A DNA stretch of 12,266 bases from Leucogyrophana mollusca (GCA_021014945.1 MU266554.1:37733-49998); one strand, 5' to 3'. Shown: positions 1-7,420, counted from the stretch's first letter. Numbers and translations are program-made. Notes: a model not told the origin generated them from the sequence alone.

Positions 1-390
1 ACGTCCCCAACCTAGCCCTCTGCCCTAGTTCCCTCGTGACACGGTCTCCTATGCCCGTACCGAGCCACAACGCCCCGTCGCACCCGTCCCTCGACTCCGT
101 TCGGTCCTTCGAGGTATATCGAGGTCCCGAGTAGCTCGTCGAAGGCCGTCGAGATAGTATCGAACTGCATCGCGGCCCTTTGGTGTTGTCGCGCCCTCGA
201 TAACGTGGTCGTGGCTTCGAAATGACTCGTAAATCGCGAAATCTGGGCCTAGATGAACACGAGGCTCATCACCGTCAGCTCTCCTGACGAGGCCTATCCA
301 ATACTCCACGTCTTCGAGGGAGGGGAAATCGTCCGGCGACGCCAGCATCTGGAAGACTGCAAACTGCTCTTGGACCCACATGGACAGGAC

Positions 391-446
391 CTGTTAACCA
401 ATCGGTCAGTCAGCTGATACGACGTGATGCGAACAGTCGAGCTTAC
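391..446 (-). other. Spliceosomal intron 2 of the ParB-like gene
   Basis: The intron reads GTAAGC at the donor, has two CTGAC-type branch candidates (GCTGACTGAC) about 20 nt before the end, and finishes AACAG. Length 56 nt is typical of basidiomycete introns. Removing it joins two open frames in phase 0. Confidence 0.7.
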
Positions 447-817
447 CCCCACGTGAATCTTCACCTGTTTCTCTAAGAACGCCAGAGTCATTTGTGGCAT
501 CTGGCGGAAGTGCGTGCCCAGCGACAGCAGGCACATCAGCATCTTCGACGAGAACACCCTCGACATCTTCGAATTCATCCCCTTTGCGTCTTGCAGCATT
601 GTCGTGTACATCTTCTCGAACACGTCGTCCGAGGTCTCACGAGCGTTGATGAGCTCGCGGATGTTTTGTACCATTGTGTCCTCGTCGGTTTTGAGGTATT
701 CATAAAGTGTTTTATTCGTCGAGAGGCACTGCACCGCCTCGTTCCGTCTCGAAGCAAAACCTCTGCAATGTACCGTCAGCGTCTTGTAAGATATTGCAAC
801 TGCTGTACAGCTGCACA

Positions 818-938
818 CATCGATTCAACACGATATGCGCGTGTCACTTTTGATCACAACATATATGCGCATATTGATCTCGGTCGATGTGCACACACGT
901 GATCGAAAGTGATACGCGCACATCGTGTTGAATTGATG
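818..938. repeat. Foldback (MITE-like) element inside intron 1
   Basis: Two 40-bp arms, 818-857 and 899-938, are inverted copies of each other with four differences over the inner 38 bp, all transitions. The 41-bp spacer contains a second small palindrome, ATATGCGCATAT (863-874). The element fills most of intron 1 (950-761), which explains why that intron is about 190 nt while intron 2 is 56 nt. There is no coding capacity and no clear target duplication. The arm core CAACACGAT recurs upstream of the gene at 2341. Confidence 0.6.
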
Positions 939-1988
939 CGAAACACTTACCCTGGTGGTAGACCACCACGCCCCATATCCCGAAGGTCTCCAGTTGGCCC
1001 TTGATGCGCCCGACCTTCTGCCGCCACTCCTCACATTGTTGTCGGTGAGTGTCCTCCATGTTCTTCGACGCATACAGGCGGTTCAGCGCTGTCATTCCCT
1101 CCTTCTCCTCTGCAACAAGCTTCTCGCGCAATTTCTTCAGCGTGTGGATTCGATGCTGCCCTGAGGCAGCAAACATCTTCACCCCGGCGTGAACGTCAAG
1201 GACCGGCAGGTTCTTGTCGTCGAGGTTGTTCTTGGACAACTCGACGCTGTATCCACTTGACAACAAAACCAGCGGGATCATTGCTTCGGGGCTGAATCAT
1301 TTGATTCCGGTCGCCTTCATCGAATTCATAAGCTTGGTGGCTTTGTGCTCATCGATGGGGCGGTCGTTCCACTTCTGGAATTTGATCTGGCTGGCCAGCG
1401 CCAGCACATCAATTTGCGTGTAGCCCGCCAGCGAGTTGCGAATGGTGAGGTCCAGTTTGAGTTGGCGGTCATGGTCCGGGTCGTTGGGCGTCAAGGGCAC
1501 CACCGGCGTCCGGTCGAGGGTGAAGTCCTGCGACTCCCTGTCAGCGTCGTCCCAGGAATACACGTCCACACTCACCTGGGATTCCGAGGCCGCCGTCTTT
1601 TTCTTGCCTTTTTTGGCGCCGCCCTCCACTGCGTCCGATGCTTTTGCGCGAGGGGCCATGTCAATAATCGATATGTCGAGGTGGTAATGCTGTGAATGGG
1701 GTTTTTGGTGGATGGTGATTGAGTTGCGTGGAGTGAAGAGCGAATGTTTTAACTATAGTGTGTCGATGTGCGTGCGTCTGTTTACGTTGTCTTTGATCCT
1801 TCCGAGATAATCTCCAACCCTGCGTCCAACCCTATGTCCAATTACCCGTTGATCCGATCAAGCTCGAGGCAACCTTCTCTAACCCGATTTGGACGCTGTG
1901 ACCCTGCCTTGTGCTTCGTACACGCGTTTAGATATAACATTGACATTATTGGCACTCGATAATCATCTCTCATGGTGCGTAAATAATT

Positions 1989-2016
1989 GGGAGCACATTG
2001 TGCGAGCACGATGCGC
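1989..2016. repeat. Palindromic repeat, copy 1
   Basis: A 28-bp block shares 24 of 28 bases with 2166-2193, and all four differences are transitions. It contains the dyad CATTGTGCGAGCACGATG (1996-2013), centred on GTGC-GA-GCAC. It lies about 330 bp upstream of the ParB-like start codon. Confidence 0.5.
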
Positions 2017-2165
2017 GCTTACATTATATACACATATACACATATAATAAATATACATACAGTAACAATAACAATAAATCATACTATAACACTATAAAGA
2101 CACACTGACACAACATACACATACACAAGTGCCACTGCTTCATATCATATGTACTGGGGCCATGC

Positions 2166-2193
2166 GGGAACACACCGTGCGAGCACGATACGC
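2166..2193. repeat. Palindromic repeat, copy 2
   Basis: Second copy of the 28-bp block. The dyad is CACCGTGCGAGCACGATA (2173-2190), 177 bp from copy 1. The flanks outside the block are unrelated to those of copy 1. Confidence 0.5.
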
Positions 2194-2332
2194 ACCCAAT
2201 ATAACCTAACCACACTAAATACAAATAAATCACACTCTGCACACAACAACACTACCAACAATACATATGGGACACATCGTCCAAGTATAATAATAATATG
2301 GTTGTCCTCGAATAATTGTGCTACCCAGCGCT

Positions 2333-2350
2333 CATCGTGCCAACACGATG
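2333..2350. repeat. Palindromic repeat, copy 3
   Basis: CATCGTG-CCAA-CACGATG is a perfect 7-bp dyad, 160 bp from copy 2. Its right half plus two bases, CAACACGATGTG (2341-2352), is exactly the 12-mer found on the minus strand in the intron foldback (919-930). Confidence 0.45.
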
Positions 2351-2452
2351 TGTTCCAGCACAGTAGTTCAATTATACTATACCATACCAGTATCATTGAT
2401 TCACATGATTCACATGTATCATGTAATAATTGTAGTACAACTATGGTCACCC

Positions 2453-2470
2453 CATGGTGCAAGCATGATG
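2453..2470. repeat. Palindromic repeat, copy 4 (degenerate)
   Basis: CATGGTG-CAAG-CATGATG keeps the dyad with substitutions relative to copy 3. An AATAATTG string precedes copies 1, 3 and 4 at varied distances, suggesting that the repeat unit extends to the left. Confidence 0.35.
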
Positions 2471-2588
2471 TGCACTGATGTCTTCTTCAAAATGGTAAGC
2501 ACAACCCATGGATAACCCCAACCCTGTACCAAAAAACTAGTACAATGAAAAGAGGTATATATGGCCTAATGATACCAGAGATAAAATA

Positions 2589-2683
2589 GCTACTATAGCT
2601 GAGTTGGTATGATGTGTCCAGAAAAGGCCTGATTGTGGGAACCCACCACCATGAGGTCTTGGGTTCAATTCCTGCTGGTGGCA
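2589..2683 (+). other. tRNA-like sequence, probable tRNA-derived SINE head or decayed tRNA
   Basis: There is a perfect Pol III A box, TAGCTGAGTTGG (2596-2607), and a perfect B box, GGTTCAATTCC (2662-2672). Bases 2589-2595 pair fully with 2676-2682 as a 7-bp acceptor stem (two G-U pairs), and A2683 sits at the discriminator position. The box-to-box distance (66 nt) is longer than in an ordinary tRNA. The D and T stems pair poorly. The insert between the boxes holds a GTGGG-AA-CCCAC hairpin, and no normal anticodon loop is clear. A T-rich stretch follows. This fits a tRNA-derived SINE head better than a working tRNA. Confidence 0.45.
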
Positions 2684-2802
2684 GATGGTTTATTTTAATT
2701 TTATCTACTCTGCAGGTGGTTCTAATATCTTTTTGTTCACTTATATTGACTAGAAGTACTTGCAATATAAATGATATGCAATTAGATATAGTAGAATTAG
2801 GC

Positions 2803-2935
2803 TAGCTATAGACAGCTATAGGAATGATTGCTTATCTATAGTAGCTCTATAGCACTCTAGAACAAGGGACTTGTCTATAGGGCTCTGATAGCTATAACAC
2901 CTATATAGCACTATAGATCTCTATATACAAATAGT
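2803..2935. repeat. CTATAG-rich tract abutting the truncated paralogue
   Basis: The self-complementary hexamer CTATAG occurs about six times in 130 bp, often as GCTATAG or TCTATAG, with irregular spacing. The tract begins just after the tRNA-like block's tail and ends where homology of the right-hand ParB-like copy stops. No coding content is seen. Confidence 0.4.
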
Positions 2936-3684
2936 GGTTTTTCCTGACGGAGGTCGTACAAAACAATGAGCCATTGGCCTTTGTAAGCTAACGTCCTGGC
3001 AAGCTGATTTCGGATAGCTGTCAGTCTCTCCGCCTCCATTCCAATGCCATCTTCATGTCGGATCTGTTGTTCAGTCGAGACGAGGAGGGCTTTTACTTGA
3101 TCTAAATACTTGAGGAGCGCTTGTAATTGGTGAGCGCCACCCGCAGCGCAGATCTTCCCGGCCCCTTCTCTGAACTCTACCTCCAGAAGAGACATGTTTG
3201 AAAAATGTGAATCTTGTTTGAGGAATTCATTCAAGGTCATATAAGTGTTGACCTTGACGAAACCGGGAGGGATACAGAGGGGGATGGCATTCAAATACTC
3301 AAATCGATTCAATCCGTGTTGAAGAAAGGACTTGAGGAGTTTCTTCACTTCCTCTTGCTTGATGGCGCGTGGGTTCTAAGTACCGAACTTTAGCTAATCT
3401 TGTTTGGCAGCTATGTCAAAGCGCGCGACCCCAATGATTGCGTTTCGAGCCAGCTTGTTCATCTCCTCTGCTTGGAGTATGGCCTGTTCAAGTTGAGGGG
3501 CAGTCCCGTCTATCAGCTTCTCCACGTCGTGCTTGATTTGACTGTCTTCCACTGTCTTCTTCTTGTTCTGTGTGTATCGGATCTGTGTAATCAGCTTCAC
3601 AGTGGACATAGATAGGATGTTTCACTTCACCTTTTTCTTATTTGTCTTGTGTCCCTGCACCTTTTCCTTTGCTTTGTTCGCCAT
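2911..3684 (-). pseudogene. Second ParB-like paralogue, first exon only, three in-frame stops
   Basis: Starting at ATG 3684-3682 (MANKAKEKVQGHK, Lys-rich like the left copy), one frame runs to 2911. It is broken by TGA (3622-3624), TAG (3394-3396) and TAG (3376-3378). Conserved positions match the left copy in order: 'AIPLCI' against 'AMIPLVL', 'GKICAAGGAHQLQALLKYL' against 'VKMFAASGQHRIHTLKKL', and 'GQWLIVLYD' against 'FGIWGVVVYH'. The GQHR motif is GAHQ here. Homology ends near CAGG at 2945-2948, which corresponds to the exon 1/intron 1 border of the left copy. No later exon is found. The copy lies 1.25 kb upstream of the left one in the same orientation. It is clearly divergent, not a recent duplicate, and it is dead. 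Confidence 0.55.
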
Positions 3685-4533
3685 AAGCCTTCGCCTTGTA
3701 AGAGCTGGTCAAAGTGGTTTAGGTAAAATCTATGTTCTTATCTTTTCCTATATTGACTTCATTTCCGAAAAAGGTTGATTTGAGTTCGATACCAGCATGG
3801 TCAAATGCTTCCGGTCATAAATTAAGTTACAATAAGTATATCTCTGTCCTGTTTTGGAATTATTCAGACTTGGCAGTGAATTCTCAATGCAATAATATGG
3901 AGAAAGTGAATAAGGGGGGTGGGGGAAAGGCAAGGCAGGCAAGCAAAAGGTAACAGGAACATGGTGAAAAGAAAGCAGAAAGTGCAAGAAAGGATGTAAT
4001 ACAGGCAAAGCAGCAGTAATGATAGCAAAATAAGTTCAGATGCCAATTATCAGGTCGTAGCTATCATAAACATTGTTCGTTGTGTGTGGCATATTTTACC
4101 ACACTCCCATGTCCCTCCTGGATGTGTACAAAGTGGCCTGATAGTGATTACATTGCCCAGCGCACGGCCCCTAACCAGCCCCGACAGGGGAACATGTTGG
4201 AACGAAGGCAGCACAGCTACTACCAATTGTCTGTAGTCACTTCGCCAGCACTTTGATTTGTGATTGAAGCTATGTTTAATTGTTTGGGCGACCTACACTC
4301 CACACACGCATGGGGCGTCCTGGACGCTTATTCGCCACATCACACTCCGTGCATCAATCGCCATCAGCCCTATCCATCCAATTCCTGCACTTCAGGGTGA
4401 AATGCTCAGTAACATCACCAGTACAGTTACTGGGATGGGTACCAGACACATTGTTGGCCAATTATAAAATCCTGACCCTTGTGGTTAGAGACAGGATGCA
4501 CAAAATGTGAAGCAAAATCCATAGGCACCAGAA
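3685..4533. other. Unrecognised region with a purine-rich tract
   Basis: No supported gene is seen. Bases 3896-3995 are strongly purine-rich on the plus strand and include GGGGGGTGGGGG near 3915. A small hairpin, GTGTGG/CCACAC, sits at 4084-4104. Short open frames on both strands have no recognisable motif. Confidence 0.4.
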
Positions 4534-4764
4534 ATGCTTTTACACCACCATTATTTTGACCAACTTGATTTTGTGGTCAACTCAAAGCTGTCCTGCTTTT
4601 ACCGTGTCATTTACAGGGTGACAGTCCCTCCAAGCTATGTTCAAGGACACCTGGACAACAAACACAGCAACACACACTTCTGGATGGATGAAAACTTGTT
4701 TCAAGAAGCAATCACTGTGACTGGAGTCAGCTACATATGCTCCTGCCTACCCTTTCAAGTATAA
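4534..4764 (+). pseudogene. Weak remnant resembling an OrsD-type zinc-finger segment
   Basis: A 76-codon open stretch contains 'DFVVNSKLSCFY' followed by 'VPPSYVQGHLDNKH' and 'LFQEAI'. The layout (a hydrophobic LVVN-type start, a Cys, then a VPP..V..HL..KH histidine pair) resembles the N-terminal zinc-binding part of fungal DUF3505/OrsD-like proteins often linked to helicases or mobile elements. The expected second cysteine is missing, and no continuation is found in any frame after 4764. I recalled the family pattern from general knowledge and did not compare it, so this is a lead only. Confidence 0.2.
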
Positions 4765-5160
4765 ATCTAAGGAAGCAGCCTGGAAGGATATCTATTACTC
4801 TATGGACTTGGCCTCAAACGCATGGGTAAATCAACAAACCCTCAGAAATGTCTAGTGATATAACCATTAATGGGCCCATTTTCTGAGATAGAAATATCTC
4901 CCACAAGCAAATCATTCAATCACTTACTCCTTTAAAAACAATCCTTGTTTCTAAATCTATTAATAGACAAGCTGCTACCCTCTCCTTTATAGAGGACCAA
5001 GGGGACATAAAAGCCCCTCACCAGTCCCAATCCCCCACAGAATGGTCCATGGTGGTGGCCTTGATAAGCAAGGTACTTCTTTATGAGGTTTCAAGTCTGG
5101 ATGTACATGTAGGCAGTACATCCCCAACCGTGCAGGTGAGAGACATCTGTACTTTGTAAT
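4765..5160. other. No recognisable feature
   Basis: Moderately AT-rich sequence with stops in all frames. No repeat shared with the rest of the window was noticed. Confidence 0.4.
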
Positions 5161-5284
5161 CAAGGGAGCATCCTACTACTACCATTTGAGTCTTCGCTTC
5201 ACACTAGCCACCCAGGTCTGAGCAATCAGGTGGCTGACTGCATAAAAGGTTTTTGGATTCAAACATCGGGTCGTTCCCACAGAT
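5161..5284 (+). repeat. 124-bp direct repeat, left copy
   Basis: From CAAGGGAGCATCC to CCCACAGAT this matches 5471-5594 at 108 of 124 positions with no gaps (about 87%). Homology stops sharply on both sides. The right copy has TATAAAAG where this one has CATAAAAG. The ends are not TG..CA. Confidence 0.7.
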
Positions 5285-5470
5285 ACATTGAAGAACTCTG
5301 GCGAACACCATACCATCAATACCAAAAGCTGGCAAATTCTGCTTTCCACACCATGCAGAAGGGTTTCTGCCGAGATATAAGCACCATAGAAGACACTACG
5401 GCTTCATCCACAGTTACAGGGTTGCCCAGCCGATGTTCACGCAAACCTCCCAAGGACCCGATGAGGCTGG

Positions 5471-5594
5471 CAAGGGAGCATCCTACTAGTACCCTTTGAG
5501 TCTTTGCTTCACGCTGGCCACCCACGTCTGGGGAATCAGGTGGCTGGCCGTATAAAAGGTTTGTAGATTCAAACATCAGATCATTCCCACAGAT
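5471..5594 (+). repeat. 124-bp direct repeat, right copy
   Basis: Partner of 5161-5284, offset by exactly 310 bp. It contains a good TATA-box string, TATAAAAG, at 5551-5558. Its last bases overlap the start of a copia integrase scrap, so the right border is also a mobile-element junction. The 186-bp interior (5285-5470) is not recognised. It could be a very small terminal-repeat element or an old tandem duplication. Confidence 0.6.
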
Positions 5595-5656
5595 CTGTGA
5601 GCAATGTCTGGCTGGCAAGATACATGCCAATCCCTTCCCGTCATCGCCGTACAGCG
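5593..5656 (+). pseudogene. Copia integrase zinc-finger fragment
   Basis: The frame starting ATC TGT GAG gives 'ICEQCLAGKIHANPFPSSPY', nearly the same as the integrase zinc-finger end at 12114-12173 ('ICEPCLAGKMHANPFPSSLY'). The CxxC pair is kept. Both sides are cut: by the 124-bp repeat on the left and by an LTR start on the right. It is a relic of about 20 codons. Confidence 0.75.
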
Positions 5657-5801
5657 TATTCATTCTGGTGATTCCACACAGCTCTGGACGCTTCTACTGA
5701 TGTCTGTGCATTGCTGTACATTCCTGTTCATGCAGTATTTGCTGTACTTGCTGTACATGCTGTACAGGCTGTGTTGCACAGCCTACTACCTAGATATATA
5801 G
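5657..5801 (+). mobile_element. Copia LTR, 3'-truncated
   Basis: It starts TATTCATTCTGGTGATTCC, an LTR start with TG changed to TA. It continues with the LTR's GCTGTAC-rich part, the hairpin GGCTGTG-TTG-CACAGCC (5767-5783) and ATATATAG, where the next LTR begins. It belongs to the subfamily with CACACAGCTCTGGA after the start, like 7465-7722. Confidence 0.65.
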
Positions 5802-5960
5802 TGTTCATTGTGATGATTCCACACAGCTTGGTACGCTTCCTATGCTCTCTGTGCATTGCTATATATGGCTGTACATCCAGTGTTTCCTGTGCATCTTGTA
5901 CAAGCTGTATATACTGTGCTTGGACAGCCCTGTAGTTAAATATATAGCTACAACGTTTCC
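5802..5960 (+). mobile_element. Copia LTR, 3' part missing
   Basis: It starts TGTTCATTGTGATGATTCC and runs to ...ATATATAGCTACAACGTTTCC. It is then cut exactly where a minus-strand LTR begins (5961). The middle (GGTACGCTTCC...GCTGTACATCCAGTGTTT) matches 10813-10870. Confidence 0.65.
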
Positions 5961-6093
5961 TGTTGAAGCTCAGAGAGCGTGGGGAGTGAACTAACCACTT
6001 GGTGGGCTGCCTTAAGCACTGGAGCTAGTGTCCAGAGTAAGTAACTATATTCAGCAGGATCATAAATACACCATACCTAGTGTCCTAAGTAAG

Positions 6094-6410
6094 TGTTTGC
6101 TGTGCTGATTGCGCACTGCCTTGGTCCAGTGCACTGCTGTGCACACCGTACTGTACAGCTCCTGCTGTGCTTCACTTCCTATGCATCCTGTACTCACTGC
6201 CATGCTGTATTGGCTGTGTATGCACAGCCTATACTATAGATATATAGCTACGACATCCATAGTTAGTTCCCTAGTTACTTACTCTGGACATCAGGTATGT
6301 TGTAGTTATGATCTGCCACAATACTAGTTACTTACTCTGGACATCAGTCCCAGTGCTTAAGGCAGCCCCCTAGTGGCTATTTCGCTCCTATAGCTCTCTG
6401 AGCTTTAACA
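6094..6410 (+). mobile_element. Solo copia LTR nested in the minus-strand LTR
   Basis: A complete 317-bp LTR from TGTTTGCTGTGC to GCTTTAACA. The flanks are GTAAG on the left and GTAAT on the right, a 4-of-5 target duplication taken from the host LTR's own TTACTTAC repeat. It contains the hairpin GGCTGTG-TATG-CACAGCC, TATATAG at 6241, the paired direct repeat (ATCAG version, 6271-6294 and 6324-6347) and the terminal stem-loop AGCTC-TCT-GAGCT (6392-6404). Confidence 0.8.
6241..6247 (+). promoter_or_regulatory. Putative LTR TATA box
   Basis: TATATAG follows the conserved GGCTGTG..CACAGCC hairpin and precedes CTACGACRTCCATAG. The same order is seen in most LTR copies here (near 5941, 7907, 8660, 10050, 10575 and 10912). 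The position suits a retrotransposon promoter; this is inference. Confidence 0.35.
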
Positions 6411-6581
6411 GTAATTAACTAAGGGAAACAAACTATGGACAATGTAGCCATATATCTAGGTAGTAGGCTGTGCAACACAGCCTGTACAGCATGTACAGCA
6501 AGTACAGCCAACACTGCATATGCACAGCAATGCACAGACGTCAGTAGAACCCAAAGCAGTGTGGAATCACCAGAATGAACA

Positions 6582-7420
6582 ACAAGTTTGTCCTCCTTTA
6601 CCCATGTTCCTATGTTTACTCCCTGGTCTGGAGTTCCCTGGAAGGCACTGAAGGAACCGGAAAGAAGGATAACAACTGACTTACCTAGACATAATTAATG
6701 AGATTCAAGGTCGTGAGATAAATAACAAGTAATGATCACTTGAACACTTCACTCACCAGCCCTATCCATCACTCACCAGTCCTGTGCATCTTTCAATCTC
6801 TGCTGGTCTCAATACCAGCCTCTCTACCTCAATGACAACCTCTCAATAACAACTTTTGTAGCGGATGGCAGAGGGGTGTGGGGGGCTGCAGTAATGTGCA
6901 GGAGGAGTGTTTGTCACTCCCACTAAACTTATTATTCATGCCATTTCTTCCACCACAACACCTGTAACACCCCGCATATGCTCAAACATCACTCAGGATC
7001 CAGTCCCCATCCACTTCAACCAGCGCCAATGTCATACCCACCACCCCAGGCAACCAAATCTCACAAGAGAAGAAAGTAAAAACACTGAACCATGAGACCA
7101 AGCAAGCCACCGCTACCGCTAAGTAATGCATTAAGCCGGTCCCTGTGTGCACTGACGTGATTTACATACACATTGGAATAGACACAGGTCATGTCCCCTG
7201 GTGTGATTTGGGAGTAGAGTCATCAACTCTAAGTAAGAGAACCTTACAACTGGTGCATGTGGGGAGGAGAGCCCCACACCATGGGTATGCCCATTTGATA
7301 CTTTTTTTTTATGAACAATTGCCACCAGATGTTTTCTCTGTGCTCTTCCACTCATGTCTCTCATTAACTGAGGAAAGAATAAAATATCTTCCATCTGTGT
7401 TAGTGAGGGTTCTGTCTTCA
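6582..7420. other. Unrecognised spacer between element remnants
   Basis: No supported gene is seen. It contains a two-unit 20-bp tandem repeat (6750-6769 and 6770-6789, CACTCACCAG...) and a GTGGGG/CCCCAC hairpin near 7260. An open frame beginning at 7145 has no known motif until it runs into the RNase H remnant and LTR, so it is probably accidental. Confidence 0.4.

Larger units (their letters stand above)
49..1659 (-). pseudogene. ParB/sulfiredoxin-like domain protein, three exons, one in-frame stop
   Basis: Exons run 1659-951, 760-447 and 390-49. They join without frame loss into 454 codons plus a stop. The N-terminus is Lys/Ala-rich and low in complexity (MAPRAKAS..., KKGKKK). Residues about 105-185 look like a ParB/sulfiredoxin fold: a 'RPIDEHKATKL...G' segment, then 'AASGQHRIHTL', which resembles the phosphate-binding G-x-H-R motif of ParB-like proteins. 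Intron 2 (446-391, 56 nt) has GTAAGC, a CTGAC branch site and an AACAG acceptor. Intron 1 (950-761) has a GTAAGT donor. Its GAG acceptor is weaker, but it is the one that keeps frame; CAG two bases upstream would shift it. Codon 121 is TGA (1297-1299) inside the conserved block and no splice sites flank it, so the copy is probably dead unless this is an error or recoded. The stop at 49-51 may be true, or another intron may lead out of the window. The cellular role is unknown; the family call rests on motifs only. Confidence 0.6.
1660..2588. other. Intergenic region with palindromic repeats and an AT-rich simple tract
   Basis: No convincing gene is seen. The segment 2022-2130 is low-complexity AT/CA-rich sequence (for example CACATATA units). 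Apparent open frames on both strands at 2145-2478 are long Ser/His/Cys-rich strings in simple sequence with no domain, and they mirror each other. The notable content is the repeated dyads listed separately. Confidence 0.5.
5961..6581 (-). mobile_element. Solo copia LTR on minus strand, split by a nested LTR
   Basis: Read on the minus strand it starts TGTTCATTCTGGTGATTCC at 6581 and runs to 6411. It resumes at 6093 after the nested LTR and ends ..GAGCTTCAACA at 5961. Without the insert and one target duplication it is about 299 bp. It keeps the hairpin, the TATA-like string and the paired direct repeats (ACTAG version). No internal region is attached, so it is a solo LTR or fragment. Its own target duplication is not evident (TTTCC against ACAAG). 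Confidence 0.7.

Noticed and set aside
492..902. Long plus-strand frames opposite the ParB-like exons
   Set aside because: They are GC-rich antisense shadows; the minus-strand exons join in frame with good splice sites and the plus frames have no domain.
2145..2478. Overlapping open frames of more than 100 codons on both strands
   Set aside because: They mirror each other in simple AT/CA-rich sequence, have no domain, and are made of Ser/His/Thr or Leu/Val/Cys strings. The repeats explain them better.
2487..2765. Minus-strand frame with 'AGIEPKTSWWW'
   Set aside because: It is the antisense reading of the tRNA-like block; such peptides are common shadows of tRNA-derived repeats.
5316..5663. 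115-codon minus-strand frame
   Set aside because: It spans the 124-bp repeat, the integrase scrap and an LTR start, so it cannot be one gene. No motif was seen.
5961..6093. Inverted LTR end read as a self-integration product
   Set aside because: The missing half of the same minus-strand LTR is found at 6411-6581, so a nested insertion explains the layout.
6271..6347. CRISPR-like short direct repeats with a unique spacer
   Set aside because: Only two repeats per locus, always at the same place inside LTRs, and the spacer is conserved between copies. This is a retrotransposon feature in a eukaryote.
6750..6789. 20-bp tandem repeat as a satellite
   Set aside because: Only two imperfect units, too little to call more than a local duplication.
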